DNA of 64,000 nt, taken from NCBI RefSeq assembly GCF_036327415.1, contig NZ_CP123961.1:1178001-1242000 (forward strand), read 5' to 3'. A program made the translations under genes and the position numbers. Numbering within the stretch: the first letter of the stretch is position 1; the number at the start of each line of letters is the position of its first letter. Shown one piece after another: positions 18,706 through 28,816 of this stretch. Source of the DNA: Bartonella grahamii subsp. shimonis. GTDB taxonomy: Bacteria; Pseudomonadota; Alphaproteobacteria; Rhizobiales; Rhizobiaceae. Under the pieces are notes generated by a model. It did not search any database. It was given only the letters and a program-made list of their open reading frames with translations, and was not told the origin of the DNA.

Positions 18706-18984
18706 ATGAATAAAAGTGAATTGGTTAGCTCCGTTGCTGAAAAGGCAGGTGTTTCGAAAGCCCAAGCTGGTGCTGTTGTTGATGCTTTTATGGCTTCTGT
18801 AACAGAAGCTTTGGCTTCAGGGGGAGATGTTCGTCTTCCAGGTTTTGGCTCTTTTGAAGTTTCTCATCGTGCTGCAACAAAGGGGCGTAATCCTTCAACT
18901 GGTGCTGAAATCGATATTCCAGCGCGTTCTGTACCTAAATTTTCTGCAGGAAAAAGCCTTAAAGAAGCAGTTAATAAAAAATAA
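18706..18984 (+). CDS. hupB: HU-family DNA-binding protein
   Basis: The 92-residue histone-like protein shows the HU/IHF pattern: MNKSELVSSVAEKAGVSKAQAGAVVD helices, the GFGSFEV turn, and the DNA-binding arm RAATKGRNPSTGAEIDIPA. The P in RNPSTG is the residue that intercalates in DNA. It compacts and bends DNA without strict sequence preference. GGGAAAGGAAA precedes the ATG. It follows lon by 229 bases and ends at a hairpin terminator. Length and sequence favour HU over the IHF subunits. Confidence 0.95.
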   Translation: MNKSELVSSVAEKAGVSKAQAGAVVDAFMASVTEALASGGDVRLPGFGSFEVSHRAATKGRNPSTGAEIDIPARSVPKFSAGKSLKEAVNKK

Positions 18985-18995
18985 TTTAAGCTATA

Positions 18996-19033
18996 TTAAA
19001 AAACCCGATTTATTTATAAGCGGGTTTTTTTTT
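18996..19033 (+). terminator. Intrinsic terminator after hupB
   Basis: AAAAAACCCG and CGGGTTTTTTTT pair around a 13-base AT loop, and the 3' arm runs straight into the T tract. It sits 12 bases after the hupB stop. Confidence 0.8.
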
Positions 19034-20091
19034 ACACATGTATTATGTGTGTTTTCATATAAAACTTTGAGGTTTTTGCGGTGCTTTTTTATTTTCATAT
19101 GTTGCTGGTATTTTTGAAAATGATTTTAAGTATTGCATAAAATACTGTCAGCTTGAAATATATTGTTTTTTGCCTTTCCAATAAAATATTGCACTGTATT
19201 AATGAAGTACTGCTATGGCTTATAAAATGTAATGTTAATTTTTGTTACACTAAAGTGTTACGGTGTTTATTTCAAAACAAGACCCGTAAACAGTATGAGG
19301 CAAAACACTCTGTGAAGCGTATAAAAGTTATTATATACCGCCATTTACGTTTAATAAAAGCGCATGTTGGTGCCACCGTACTTATTTTTCCCAGTTCCTA
19401 TAATGTTACGACTAGCCCTCGATATCTGAGACGAGTGCATAAGGAATAGTTTTCTTCTTTTATTTATACGCCAACCTTTCTTGTGATACACCAAGAGGAT
19501 AATTTTTATTGATTTATTATAAGAGAGACTGAAATCAAAGAATCTTATGATATTCAGATTTCGCTTTCAATATTGTGATTTTTCTTGGCATTTGAGAGGG
19601 GAGAGATAGATTCAGCTCTATTCTACAAATATTTTTTTCATATCTTTATTTTGCTTGTGATATACAAGCGAGCGTTTTTTCTTCATCATACAAGAGTTAA
19701 AAAAATGAGAGAATATCACAAATTTTGAGGGAGAAAGTTAAAAACAGAAAAATTATTCTTATAAAATAATATGTATTACGTAATATAAAAACTGTTAATA
19801 GAAATAATACAGTATTGCTTGTGTATTTTTCATCTATTTAATTTTGATTATTCATAATATATTTATATGATTATTTTATCTTTAGTCATTAAATCATATT
19901 AAATTGTTGATAGCGGTAAAGGTTTTTTATAGCCAAAAATTATTTTACAGCACCTACATAATTGAATAAATGATGAAATGTAGGATAGTATTTATTGATT
20001 GAGGCAGACAGTCTTTAAAAGGCTTTAGAATGATTTTTTCACGACAGACATAAAGATCTATTCAGTAGGTGAGAGGCGAATCGTGTGTTTT
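19034..20091. other. Long convergent spacer between hupB and trmFO
   Basis: About 1.06 kb of AT-rich DNA lies between convergent genes. One open frame of 98 codons (19153-19449) has no recognisable motif, no good ribosome binding site and unusual composition; I do not accept it as a gene. The stretch holds copy 2 of the dispersed repeat. The rest shows only A/T-rich runs. It is probably old decayed sequence. Confidence 0.6.
19463..19590 (+). repeat. Dispersed intergenic repeat, copy 2
   Basis: The first block (19463-19487, starting TTTATACGCCAACC) matches 47608-47632 at 22 of 25 positions. The central block contains GAATCTTATGATATTC inside nested inverted arms (GAAATC...GATTTC). The third block ATTGTGATTTTTC corresponds to the TGTGAAAAATAA block of copy 4. 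It lies between convergent hupB and trmFO. Confidence 0.6.
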
Positions 20092-21504
20092 TTATAAACA
20101 GGAACTCTTTGATTCTTTATTTGCTAACCACTGAGTACAATCATTGAGAGCTCTCGCTGTTATGGCTTGTTTTTTTACTAATTTTTTTTCTTTATTTGGT
20201 AAGCGTTTTCCTGAATGTTTAATAGGAGCAATAGGGGGAAAGAGTCCGAAATTGATATTCATTGGCTGAAAGGACTGTGTTTCTGCTTTTTCATCTATGA
20301 TGTGTCCCCCCGTAATATGATTCAAAAGGGCTCCGAATGCTGTAGTTTGTGGGGGTAGGCAAGGAGAAATATGATGATATTCGGCAGCAGCAAAACGTCC
20401 AGCAAGAAGCCCTATTGCCGCTGATTCTACATAACCTTCACATCCAGTAATTTGCCCTGCAAAGCGTAGTTGCTTTTTTTGTTTTAAACGAAGGGTTTGA
20501 TCAAGAATGATTGGCGAGTTGAGGTAGGTATTGCGGTGAAGACCACCAAGACGCGCAAACTCTGCTTTTTCAAGACCGGGAATCATTCTAAAAATGCGAA
20601 TTTGTTCACCATATTTCAGTTTTGTTTGAAAGCCGACCATATTGTAAAGCGTTCCAAGTTTATTATCTTGACGTAATTGAACGACAGCATAGGGTTTAAC
20701 TGTAGGGTTATGGGCATTGGTTAAGCCCATAGGTTTCATAGGACCATGTCTTAACGTTTCAACTCCACGCTCAGCCATAATTTCAATGGGGAGGCATCCA
20801 TCAAAATAGGGTGTTTTTTCAAAGTTACGAAACTCTGTTTTTTCAGCATTTTTTAACGCTTCAACGAATGTTTCATATTGTTCTTTGTTGAGGGGACAAT
20901 TAAGGTAATCTTTTCCTGTTCCCCCAGGACCAATTTTATCATAGCGAGACTGATACCAACAAATGTTGATATCAATACTATCGGTATGGATAATAGGTGC
21001 AATCGCATCAAAAAAAGAAAGAGCTTCTATACCGGTTATTGCTTGTAATTCTTGAGCAAGTGCAGGCGAGGTAAGGGGACCCGTTGCAATGATAACATGT
21101 TTCCAAGCGTTAGGAATTTCTTGAACTTCTTCACGTTTGATTGTTATAAGAGGGTGGTTTTCGAGTATTGTCGTAACGTTTTTTGAAAATCCATCACGGT
21201 CAACAGCAAGGGCACTACCTGCGGGGACTTTGTTGGCATCAGCAGCTTTCATAATTAACGATTTCGCTAATCGCATTTCAGCATGTAAAAGGCCCACGGC
21301 ATTTATTAATGAATCATCGCAACGAAATGAATTTGAACAAACCAGTTCTGCCAATTTATCTGTTTTATGGGCATCTGACTTTTTTTCGGGTCGCATTTCA
21401 TGCAAAACAACAGGAATTCCTGACTGAGCGATTTGCCAGCTTGCTTCACACCCCGCAAGACCGCCACCGATGATATGAATTGGGATATCAAATGTTTTTA
21501 ACAT
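20092..21504 (-). CDS. trmFO: TrmFO, folate-dependent tRNA (uracil-54) methyltransferase
   Basis: The 470-residue flavoprotein makes ribothymidine at position 54 of tRNA using methylenetetrahydrofolate and FADH2. It shows the N-terminal FAD motif [18 protein letters not shown], the family signature [20 protein letters not shown], and [19 protein letters not shown] toward the C-terminus. It replaces SAM-dependent TrmA in many bacteria. The ATG at 21504 is standard. It is convergent with hupB. An old name is gid, once thought to be a division protein. Confidence 0.95.
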   Translation of the reverse strand: MLKTFDIPIHIIGGGLAGCEASWQIAQSGIPVVLHEMRPEKKSDAHKTDKLAELVCSNSFRCDDSLINAVGLLHAEMRLAKSLIMKAADANKVPAGSALAVDRDGFSKNVTTILENHPLITIKREEVQEIPNAWKHVIIATGPLTSPALAQELQAITGIEALSFFDAIAPIIHTDSIDINICWYQSRYDKIGPGGTGKDYLNCPLNKEQYETFVEALKNAEKTEFRNFEKTPYFDGCLPIEIMAERGVETLRHGPMKPMGLTNAHNPTVKPYAVVQLRQDNKLGTLYNMVGFQTKLKYGEQIRIFRMIPGLEKAEFARLGGLHRNTYLNSPIILDQTLRLKQKKQLRFAGQITGCEGYVESAAIGLLAGRFAAAEYHHISPCLPPQTTAFGALLNHITGGHIIDEKAETQSFQPMNINFGLFPPIAPIKHSGKRLPNKEKKLVKKQAITARALNDCTQWLANKESKSSCL

Positions 21505-21638
21505 AATTGACTTTTAGCGTAAGCAGTTATGTATGAAAAGCGTAGATTTTATTTTTTTTAATATATTTGTTTGCTTTTTTTCTGTAATTAATGGTATAGA
21601 AACGCCGCTTGTATAAGGTTATTAGCTTGTAAGTTTGA

Positions 21639-21721
21639 GCGGATGTGGCGAAATTGGTAGACGCACCAGATTTAGGTTCTGGCGGGAGACCGTGGGGGTT
21701 CGAGTCCCTCCATCCGCACCA
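21639..21721 (+). tRNA. tRNA-Leu (anticodon TAG)
   Basis: The sequence folds as a class II tRNA: acceptor GCGGATG pairs with CATCCGC, the anticodon stem CCAGA/TCTGG holds loop TTTAGGT with anticodon TAG (reads CUA and CUG-type codons), a short variable arm follows, and the T-loop GTTCGAGTC is intact. The CCA end is encoded (21719-21721). Confidence 0.95.
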
Positions 21722-21857
21722 AGGCAAATCCCTTAAGTGCTATGGATTTCTACGTGTCTGAAATTCCGCTTCATGGTAAATGTAAGACTCGAAGTGTTAG
21801 AACGTAATGATTATTAGAGTGGGTTTATCCCTCTCATTAGAAAAATGAAGGTGTTTA

Positions 21858-23285
21858 ATGCAGGTTACCGAGACGCTTAATGAAGGACTGAAGCGCGAAA
21901 TTAAGATCGTGGTTCCAGCGAAAGACTTAGAAGAAAAGTTGAATGAACGATTGGATGATACTAAGGGTAAGATTAAGCTTAATGGTTTTCGTCCCGGTAA
22001 AGTGCCTAGTGGGCATTTGCGAAAAATGTATGGTAAATCCTTCATGGCGGAGATTCTCAATGAGATACTCAGTGATGCGCCCCGTTCTGTTTTAGCGGAC
22101 CGCAATGAACGTGCAGCGATACAGCCGAAAATTGATATAGATGAAGATGAAAAAATTCTAGATGGCAAAGCCGATTTTACTTTTAGTTTAAAGTATGAAG
22201 TTTTACCAAAAATTGAAATTAAAGATTTCGAACATATTAAGGTTATCCGTGAAATTGCAGCTATTCCTGAAAAGGATATTGATGATCAAGTCAATCGCGT
22301 CCTTTCTTCTACGCGTAATTATTCCCTAAAAGAGGGGGGGGCTGAAGAAGGTGATCGTATTACTATAGATTATCAAGGTAAGCTTGAAGGTATTCCATTT
22401 GAAGGTGGGGCAGATAATGATGCACAACTAATTCTTGGGTCAAAACAATTTATTCCTGGTTTTGAAGAGCAATTGGTTGGTGTGAAAGCTGGGGATGCAA
22501 AAACGATTTTTGTTAAATTCCCAGATAATTACAGTGCGGCACATTTGGCGGGACGAGAAGCAGAGTTTGACATTACTGTCAAAGCTGTCTTTAAACCAGA
22601 TGAATTAAAAATTGATGATGAAGCAGCGAAAAAGGTTGGTTTAGAGTCCCTAGATCGCTTACGTGAGGTTGTTCGTGGGCAGATTGAAAGCCAATATGGT
22701 TCAGTAACACGTCAAAAAGTTAAGCGCCAAATTCTTGATGCTTTAGATGCTGATTATAATTTTGAGATTCCTGAAGAACTTTTAGAGATTGAATTTAACA
22801 ATATATGGGCTCAGGTTAATGATGATTTGAAAAAGGCTGGGCGCAGTTTTGAAGATGAAGGTATTACAGAGGAAAAGGCACGGGAGGAATATCGTGTCCT
22901 TGCGCAACGTCGTGTTCGTCTTGGTTTGGTGCTTTCTGAAATTGGAATGAAGGTTGGTGTTAAAGTTAGTGAAGATGAGCTAAAAGCAGCCGTTTTTGAT
23001 CAGGTTCGCCAGTATCCTGGGCAAGAGAAAGAGATTATGGATTTTTTCCGTAGGACTCCGGAAGCTGTTGAAAATCTACGTGCTCCGATTTTTGAAGAAA
23101 AGGTCATTGATCATTTATTAGCACAGATAAAAGTCACAGATAAAGAAGTGACGGTTGAAGAGTTGATGAAAGAATATGACGAATCAGATGTTCTTGAAGA
23201 GAAGCCGGCAAAGAAAAAATCTGCAGTGAAGGAAACGTCTACAGAGAAAACATCAGCTAAGAAAAAGGCTTCTAAAAAAGCTTAA
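21858..23285 (+). CDS. tig: Trigger factor, ribosome-associated chaperone
   Basis: The 475-residue protein binds the ribosome exit site and folds nascent chains. It shows the ribosome-binding signature [17 protein letters not shown] (about 43-60) in the N-terminal domain, a central FKBP-type prolyl isomerase domain ([32 protein letters not shown]), and a long helical C-terminal domain. The last 35 residues are a Lys/Glu/Ser-rich tail ending in KKKASKKA. The ATG at 21858 is used. It is followed by a clear terminator. Confidence 0.97.
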   Translation: MQVTETLNEGLKREIKIVVPAKDLEEKLNERLDDTKGKIKLNGFRPGKVPSGHLRKMYGKSFMAEILNEILSDAPRSVLADRNERAAIQPKIDIDEDEKILDGKADFTFSLKYEVLPKIEIKDFEHIKVIREIAAIPEKDIDDQVNRVLSSTRNYSLKEGGAEEGDRITIDYQGKLEGIPFEGGADNDAQLILGSKQFIPGFEEQLVGVKAGDAKTIFVKFPDNYSAAHLAGREAEFDITVKAVFKPDELKIDDEAAKKVGLESLDRLREVVRGQIESQYGSVTRQKVKRQILDALDADYNFEIPEELLEIEFNNIWAQVNDDLKKAGRSFEDEGITEEKAREEYRVLAQRRVRLGLVLSEIGMKVGVKVSEDELKAAVFDQVRQYPGQEKEIMDFFRRTPEAVENLRAPIFEEKVIDHLLAQIKVTDKEVTVEELMKEYDESDVLEEKPAKKKSAVKETSTEKTSAKKKASKKA

Positions 23286-23302
23286 TATTTACGCAAACAA
23301 AA

Positions 23303-23326
23303 CGAGCCCGGTAGAATCGGGCTTTT
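23303..23326 (+). terminator. Intrinsic terminator after tig
   Basis: AGCCCG (23305-23310) pairs with CGGGCT (23318-23323) around loop GTAGAAT and runs into TTTTT. It sits 20 bases after the tig stop. Confidence 0.88.
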
Positions 23327-23413
23327 TGCAAGATTTATATCCTAGGATTGCACTTAAGAGAATGGTTTTAGATAAGCCGTGAGTATATTTTAAATATTGG
23401 TAGTGGATTAGCA

Positions 23414-24913
23414 ATGAGCATCATTGATACGCGTACTCCTGATTCTAAGCGTTTTATTTCTGGAGTTACAGGTGATTGGGAAGTCATCATTGGCATGGAA
23501 GTTCATGCGCAAATCATATCAAATTCGAAACTTTTTTCAGGAGCATCAACCAAATTTGGTGCAGAGCCGAACAACCATGTATCACTTATTGATGCAGCTA
23601 TGCCAGGTATGTTGCCTGTTCTTAATCAAGAATGTGTTCGTCAAGCGGTTCGAACGGGGTTAGGATTAAAGGCGCATATTAATTTAAAATCTGTTTTTGA
23701 TCGCAAAAATTATTTTTATCCAGATTTACCGCAGGGGTATCAGATTTCTCAATTTCGCTATCCCATTGTGGGAGAGGGAAAGATTATCATATCTGTTGGT
23801 CCAGATTCGAATGGCCAATTTGAGGATATTGAAGTGGGAATTGAGAGGTTGCATCTTGAACAGGATGCTGGAAAATCGATGCACGATCAACATCCAACGA
23901 TGTCTTTTGTAGATCTTAATCGTTCTGGTGTTGCTCTTATGGAAATTGTTTCCAAACCTGATATGCGCTCATCAGATGAAGCCAAAGCCTATATGACAAA
24001 ATTGCGTACGATTGTTCGTTATTTAGGCACTTGCGATGGCAATATGGATGAAGGTTCTATGCGTGCAGATGTCAATGTATCTGTTCGTCGTCCTGGTGAA
24101 AATTTTGGAACGCGCTGTGAAATTAAAAACGTTAACTCTATTCGCTTTATTGGTCAGGCGATTGAATATGAAGCGCGTCGTCAGATCGCAATTTTAGAAG
24201 ATGGAGGCATCATAGATCAAGAGACACGGCTTTTTGATGCCGCTAAAGGTGAAACGCGCTCTATGCGCTCAAAGGAAGAAGCGCATGATTATCGTTATTT
24301 TCCTGATCCTGATCTTTTACCATTAGAATTTGATCAAGGATTTGTGGATTCTTTGGCAGCAGACTTACCAGAATTACCTGACGCTATAAAAGCACGTTTT
24401 GTTAAGGAAATGGGATTGACAGTGTATGATGCTTCCATTCTTGTGACAGAAAAGGCTATTGCTGATTATTTTGAAGAAGTAGCGCGTGGGCGTGATGGAA
24501 AAATAGTTGCAAATTGGGTGATTAATGACCTTTTAGGGGCTTTAAATAAAAGTAATCGTGAGATTGAAGAGTCACCAGTATCGCCAAATCAATTGGGAAG
24601 CATTATTGATCTCATAAAAGAAGGCGTTATTTCTGGAAAAATTGCCAAAGATCTTTTTGAGATTATTTGGAATGAGGGGGGAGATGCACGTCAAATTGTA
24701 GAAGAGCGAAATATGAAGCAGGTAACGGATACAAAGGCTATTGAAAGAGCTGTTGATAAGATCGTTGCCAATAATTCTGATAAAGTTGCGCAAGCAAAAC
24801 ACAAACCTGCTTTAGTTGGTTGGTTTGTTGGACAGGTAATGAAAGCAACAGGTGGTAAGGCAAATCCTCAAGCTGTTAATGAATTGGTTAAGATGAAACT
24901 TGGGATAGATTAA
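23414..24913 (+). CDS. gatB: GatB, glutamyl/aspartyl-tRNA amidotransferase subunit B
   Basis: The 499-residue subunit binds mischarged Glu-tRNA(Gln) or Asp-tRNA(Asn) and phosphorylates and amidates the aminoacyl group with ammonia from GatA. Signature stretches are [13 protein letters not shown] at the N-terminus, [18 protein letters not shown], and [14 protein letters not shown], with a C-terminal helical YqeY-like domain ([24 protein letters not shown]). The partners gatA and gatC are not in the window. ATG at 23414. Confidence 0.96.
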   Translation: MSIIDTRTPDSKRFISGVTGDWEVIIGMEVHAQIISNSKLFSGASTKFGAEPNNHVSLIDAAMPGMLPVLNQECVRQAVRTGLGLKAHINLKSVFDRKNYFYPDLPQGYQISQFRYPIVGEGKIIISVGPDSNGQFEDIEVGIERLHLEQDAGKSMHDQHPTMSFVDLNRSGVALMEIVSKPDMRSSDEAKAYMTKLRTIVRYLGTCDGNMDEGSMRADVNVSVRRPGENFGTRCEIKNVNSIRFIGQAIEYEARRQIAILEDGGIIDQETRLFDAAKGETRSMRSKEEAHDYRYFPDPDLLPLEFDQGFVDSLAADLPELPDAIKARFVKEMGLTVYDASILVTEKAIADYFEEVARGRDGKIVANWVINDLLGALNKSNREIEESPVSPNQLGSIIDLIKEGVISGKIAKDLFEIIWNEGGDARQIVEERNMKQVTDTKAIERAVDKIVANNSDKVAQAKHKPALVGWFVGQVMKATGGKANPQAVNELVKMKLGID

Positions 24914-25095
24914 ATTTTATGAGGTGGAGAAGAAGCCATACATATGATATCTTCTTGAAATTAAGGGATAGCACATTATTCTATCATATTGGAATTGTAG
25001 CTGAATTTACTAGTAACTTTTTCGGTAACTTCAATTGTTAACAAATTTATTTCAATGATTAATTTCATCAGTGCACTAAATGAATGGAATAGCAG

Positions 25096-25494
25096 ATGGC
25101 TCGTTTTTTTAAGCAAATCTTCACATGGTGGAATGGCAATACCATTGGTACGCGTTTTTTCACATGGCGCAAAGGTAAGCGGATAGGGGAAGATCAATTT
25201 GGAAATATATATTATGAAGGAGGACTTCATAAGGATGGTTATCCGCACCGTTGGGTTATCTATAAAGACTATTCTGAGGCCTCTACTATTCCACCAGGTT
25301 GGCACGGTTGGATTCATCATCGCTGTGAGTGTCCACCAACACAGGAAGATTATCATCCCTATGAATGGGAAAAGCCTCATGTTGCAAATATGACAGGAAC
25401 AAGTAAGAGCTATCGACCAAAGGGGGCAATCACCTCCAATAGAGAGCGTTCTTGTGTGCATGAAGATTATGATGCGTGGTCACCTAAAAAATAA
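25096..25494 (+). CDS. NDUFA12-family complex I accessory subunit
   Basis: The 132-residue protein matches the NADH:ubiquinone oxidoreductase 17.2 kDa (NDUFA12/B17.2) family, which in alphaproteobacteria and mitochondria is an accessory subunit of complex I. Visible signature: WWNGNTIGTRFFTWRKGKRIG, then GNIYYEGG, RWVIYKDYSEASTIPPGWHGWIHH, and the C-terminal YRPKGAI. It is a soluble basic protein without a membrane segment. The main nuo operon is not in this window. It is followed 101 bases later by a DUF2155 gene, a neighbour it also has in related genomes. Confidence 0.9.
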   Translation: MARFFKQIFTWWNGNTIGTRFFTWRKGKRIGEDQFGNIYYEGGLHKDGYPHRWVIYKDYSEASTIPPGWHGWIHHRCECPPTQEDYHPYEWEKPHVANMTGTSKSYRPKGAITSNRERSCVHEDYDAWSPKK

Positions 25495-25595
25495 AATGTT
25501 TTAATGTACGCGTGTATTTTTATCTTATTTGACTCTATGTTATGAAAAGAATTATTTTTAAGGTATGATTGATTTTGATATGATAAGATTTTTTT

Positions 25596-26006
25596 ATGTT
25601 AGGGGGGAAGCGTTTTTTATATTTTTTTTTAATGGGAATTTTAGTGTTTTTATCCTTAAATAGTGGAGTGCAGGCTGAGCGTATTAGCAATGGAATTGCT
25701 GTTTTTGCGGGTCTTGACAAAATCACCGGGCGGACCACACGTTTTGAAGTTACTCTTGGTGAGTTTTATCAGTACGGTGCATTACAGGTAACGCCACGTG
25801 CGTGTTATACGAGCTCTAAAGATGAACCAACGCGTACAACTGGTTTTGTTGAAGTCAATGAAGTGACATTAGATAAAAAAATACGACGTATTTTTACAGG
25901 ATGGATGTTTGCAGATAGTCCTGGTTTGAATGCTGTTGAGCATCCTATTTATGATGTCTGGTTAAAGGATTGCAAGCAAAATTCTCAAGACCTTCCTCTT
26001 CAATGA
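25596..26006 (+). CDS. Secreted DUF2155-family protein
   Basis: The 136-residue protein has a Sec signal peptide (hydrophobic FLYFFLMGILVFLSLNSGVQA, cleavage about residue 27), then the DUF2155 core: AVFAGLDKITGRTTRFEV, FGTL-like LQVTPRACYT, and FTGWMFADSPGLNAVEHPIYDVWLKDC. Two cysteines (RACYT and LKDC) probably form a disulfide. It is expected in the periplasm. The family has no assigned function that I can state. GGGGGAAG precedes the frame; the ATG at 25596 is accepted. Confidence 0.85.
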   Translation: MLGGKRFLYFFLMGILVFLSLNSGVQAERISNGIAVFAGLDKITGRTTRFEVTLGEFYQYGALQVTPRACYTSSKDEPTRTTGFVEVNEVTLDKKIRRIFTGWMFADSPGLNAVEHPIYDVWLKDCKQNSQDLPLQ

Positions 26007-26024
26007 TGAGTGTGTTATCTATTT

Positions 26025-26045
26025 ATAACACATTGATTTATAATG
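26025..26045 (+). repeat. 21-base exact repeat, copy B
   Basis: It is identical to 5257-5277 over 21 bases and sits 19 bases after the DUF2155 gene stop. Weak similarity goes on for about 45 bases. Confidence 0.6.
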
Positions 26046-26636
26046 GTCCTTTATCATTTTAGAACTTAATAAGAGTTTTAAATTCCTATGATTGTCTCAT
26101 TTAAAATTTTTTATATTGAATTAATTCAAACTGTTCTCTTGTGCGTTACAAGTGGCGGATATGTAAATAAGATTGTCTAAGAAAGGAATAAAAATTTTCT
26201 TCATGAACTTTTTAAAATCAAACATATTTTTTCAGTGTTTCATAGGAGAGAGTTCTTGAATTATATCTGTTAGAGATTGAAATGAAAGGCTTATTTATAT
26301 TTGTTAAAGAGATGAACTGACGCTTTCGCATTTATGAGGGAAACAGACTATCAAGAGAGTAATTCATCATGAAACACTAATTAGTATATCTAGAGAACGC
26401 TGTATTGGTAGTTTTTTTCTCATAGAGATGTCGTTTTTCATTCAAAGAGTAGAAGCAATGCAAGATACATTAATGGAAAATCGAGATTTAAGATTATTTA
26501 AAATCTTTTGTATAAAATACACGTGTTTCCATGTAGAGCTATTGAAAATTTAAAAAGGGACTTCGAGAGGCGTTGAAAAGATTCTGCATCACGGGGAGTG
26601 GTATATTTATTTTGTATAAAGAATAACCCATTCTCT

Positions 26637-26679
26637 AAAGAATACGAGATTTTACATAAAAGAATACGAGATTTTACAT
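26637..26679 (+). repeat. Tandem 22-base duplication next to the rhomboid start codon
   Basis: The unit starting AAAGAATACGAG is present at 26637-26657 and again at 26659-26679, with no mismatch. The second copy ends one base before the ATG at 26681. Each copy carries the only Shine-Dalgarno-like bases (ACGAG), placed about 10 bases before the ATG in the second copy. The duplication could have moved the promoter relative to the start codon. Confidence 0.85.
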
Positions 26680-26680
26680 A

Positions 26681-27421
26681 ATGAAAGTTTCTAGTCACCA
26701 ACATAATGATGTTTCCCGATTGCCGAAAAAAACTAAAGAATCCTTGTTGAATGTTCCATTTATTATCGTTGTTTTGATAGCATTTTGTTTTTGTCTTTAT
26801 TGCATTTCTCAGTATTTTTTTTCTCATCAGGTTTATGTTGAAAGTCTTGAGTTTTTTTCATTTATACCAGCATTATTTAAGAGAGATCCTGTAGCATTTT
26901 GTTATACCATGGTGAGTTATTCATTTATGCATAGTAGTTTTAAACATGTTGCTCTTAATATGGTTTGGCTTTTGGTTTTTGGCTCTCCTTTAGCAAGGCA
27001 TTTTGGTGTTTTACGTTTTTTAATTTTTTGGGTGTTAACGGCAGTTATTTCTGTTTTGACTTATTTTGCATTTCATCAAGAAAGTACCATATCACTTATT
27101 GGGGCTTCAGGTGCCGTATCTGGAATGATGGGTGCTATTGCACGTTACGGTTTTTCTAGTGGTTATCTAGCTATCAATGTGCAGAACGAAAAACTTCTTG
27201 GACCCTTATTGTCCATCAAAAAAGCTCTATGTTCTAAGGGGGTGCTTGTTTATATGAGTGTATGGCTGACAGCTGATTTTATCATAGGTATTTCTTCTAT
27301 TTTATTTGAAGAAAATGATATCTCAATAGCATGGGAAGCTCATATTGGCGGCTTTCTTGCGGGTTTTTTGTTGGTTGGTTTTTTTGATGTTTCACAAAAA
27401 AAATTAAAAACTAGAATCTAA
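26681..27421 (+). CDS. Rhomboid-family intramembrane serine protease
   Basis: The 246-residue integral membrane protein has six or so hydrophobic helices. The catalytic serine lies in GASGAVSGMMGA and the catalytic histidine in AHIGGFLAGF. HSSFKHVALNMVWLLVFG carries the conserved HxxxN motif of helix 2. Rhomboids cut membrane proteins within or near the bilayer; the substrate here is unknown. The gene ends in an 11-base overlap with convergent rlmB. No strong ribosome binding site is visible upstream. Confidence 0.92.
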   Translation: MKVSSHQHNDVSRLPKKTKESLLNVPFIIVVLIAFCFCLYCISQYFFSHQVYVESLEFFSFIPALFKRDPVAFCYTMVSYSFMHSSFKHVALNMVWLLVFGSPLARHFGVLRFLIFWVLTAVISVLTYFAFHQESTISLIGASGAVSGMMGAIARYGFSSGYLAINVQNEKLLGPLLSIKKALCSKGVLVYMSVWLTADFIIGISSILFEENDISIAWEAHIGGFLAGFLLVGFFDVSQKKLKTRI

Positions 27422-28241
27422 GATATTTATGTGCCACATAAAGCGCTATTGTTGCAGCATTTGAAACATTTAATGATTTAATATTTCCAGGCATATCAAG
27501 GCGTGTTAAAGCACAAACGGTTTCACGTGTTTTTTTACGTAAACCTTTACCTTCTGCTCCTAAAACAAGAGCAATTTTATTCCCTGTTAATGCTGTTTCT
27601 AGAGGTTTGTCACCTTCTGAATCGAGACCAAAGCTTGTAAAACCTGTTTGATGAAGTTCTTGAAGAGCTTCAGCGAGGTTTCGTACGGTAATATAATGAA
27701 TCATTTCTAGAGCTCCAGATGCTGCTTTCGCAAGAACACCGCTTTCGTGGGGAGAGTGACGGCAAGTTGTAATAAGTGCTTTAGCTTTCAATGCAACTGC
27801 AGAGCGCATAATAGCGCCAACATTATGTGGGTCGGTAATTTGATCCATGACAATGACCAAATCAGTATTGGTTAGTTCCGACAGTTCACATGGTTTGAGG
27901 GGGAGAGTTTCCAAAACAACACCTTGATGAACAGCCTCACTTCCAACAAGCGAATCAAGATATTTAGGGGTGCATAATGTAACAGAGCAAGGATAATCTG
28001 ATTCGGATATATTTAATCGTTTTAAGGCATTTTGTGTAACGTAAAGACATTTTAAAATTCTTTTTGGGTTTTCTAAGGCAGCCTGAACAGAGTGAATGCC
28101 ATAAAGATGGATTATCCCTTGCTGTAAAGAAGCAGCTTTCTTCTTTAGGGGTGTAAAAGATCGAGAAGGAGAGCCTTTTGTATCGCGATATCGGCGACGT
28201 AAACGAGCATAATGAGAATTTTGTGATGTTGTTTTTTTCAT
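27411..28241 (-). CDS. rlmB: SpoU-family 23S rRNA (guanosine-2'-O-)-methyltransferase
   Basis: The 276-residue protein has a basic N-terminal tail, a substrate-binding domain (LYGIHSVQAALENPKR), and the SPOUT knot domain with motif 1 DQITDPHNVGAIMRSA, motif 2 ALVLGAEGKGL and motif 3 MPGNIKSLNVSNAATIALY. RlmB methylates G2251 in the peptidyl-transferase P loop; TrmH, which modifies tRNA, is a related alternative, but the N-terminal domain favours RlmB. It is divergent from the tRNA-Tyr transcription unit. Confidence 0.88.
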   Translation of the reverse strand: MKKTTSQNSHYARLRRRYRDTKGSPSRSFTPLKKKAASLQQGIIHLYGIHSVQAALENPKRILKCLYVTQNALKRLNISESDYPCSVTLCTPKYLDSLVGSEAVHQGVVLETLPLKPCELSELTNTDLVIVMDQITDPHNVGAIMRSAVALKAKALITTCRHSPHESGVLAKAASGALEMIHYITVRNLAEALQELHQTGFTSFGLDSEGDKPLETALTGNKIALVLGAEGKGLRKKTRETVCALTRLDMPGNIKSLNVSNAATIALYVAHKYLRF

Positions 28242-28337
28242 AACTTCTTTATAGCGTGTTAATAAGAAAAATAGAGAGAAAAAATCTATGATTTAAAGTT
28301 ATGAGCAGGAATTTTGTACAAAATTGTATTTATTCTG

Positions 28338-28366
28338 TTGACAGATACAATAGTAATCGTCATAAC
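28338..28366 (+). promoter_or_regulatory. Sigma-70-type promoter for tRNA-Tyr/tRNA-Gly/tuf
   Basis: A perfect -35 TTGACA (28338-28343) is followed after 17 bases by CATAAC (28361-28366), a fair -10. It is about 80 bases upstream of tRNA-Tyr and points into the tRNA-tuf unit. Confidence 0.6.
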
Positions 28367-28446
28367 CACTTCGCAATCAGATTGAACTAAAGAGGTATTC
28401 AAGATGGTTGCCGTGATATCTCATCGCGCGACTTTACCGGTGTAAT

Positions 28447-28530
28447 GGAGGGGTGCCCGAGTGGTTAAAGGGGGCGGACTGTAAATCCGTTGCGTATGCT
28501 ACGTTGGTTCGAATCCAACCCCCTCCACCA
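28447..28530 (+). tRNA. tRNA-Tyr (anticodon GTA)
   Basis: It is a class II tRNA with acceptor GGAGGGG pairing with CCCCTCC, anticodon stem CGGAC/ATCCG around GTA, a long variable arm, T-loop GGTTCGAATCC, and an encoded CCA (28528-28530). It lies 31 bases before tRNA-Gly. Confidence 0.95.
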
Positions 28531-28561
28531 TTCATCGAAGGAGAGTTAGTACGTGGGTCAT

Positions 28562-28635
28562 GCGGGTATAGCTCAATGGTAGAGCAGCAGCCTTCCAAGC
28601 TGAATACGCGGGTTCGATTCCCGCTACCCGCTCCA
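28562..28635 (+). tRNA. tRNA-Gly (anticodon TCC)
   Basis: Acceptor GCGGGTA pairs with TACCCGC; the anticodon loop CTTCCAA gives TCC; the T-arm GGGTTCGATTCCC is intact; CCA is encoded (28633-28635). The order tRNA-Tyr, tRNA-Gly, tuf resembles the tufB unit of E. coli. Confidence 0.95.
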
Positions 28636-28816
28636 AATGGTTGTTGGTGATTGGGCAAATAGGTATGATGGAGGATATTCCATTTATAGATTGGGTGGGG
28701 TCTTTGCCTAAGAGTTGTGGTGATTGGGCTGGTTACAGTCTGGTCAGACTCAATTTTGCAGGACTGTCCCCTAGGTGCTAACAAAAATAGGGAATAAAAC
28801 ATAGAGATTAATAGCA

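Larger units (their letters stand above)
26007..26680. other. Gene-free spacer before the rhomboid gene
   Basis: The 674-base AT-rich stretch contains no supported reading frame on either strand. It holds copy B of the 21-base repeat (26025-26045) near its left end and a 22-base tandem duplication at its right end. I see no clear terminator for the upstream gene. Confidence 0.6.

Noticed and set aside
19153..19449. 98-codon frame in the hupB-trmFO spacer
   Set aside because: There is no ribosome binding site, no recognisable motif and a composition like the surrounding spacer.
21527..21727. Minus-strand frame with WRDSNPHGLPPEP
   Set aside because: It is the antisense of tRNA-Leu; the peptide is a well-known false gene product made from tRNA complement.
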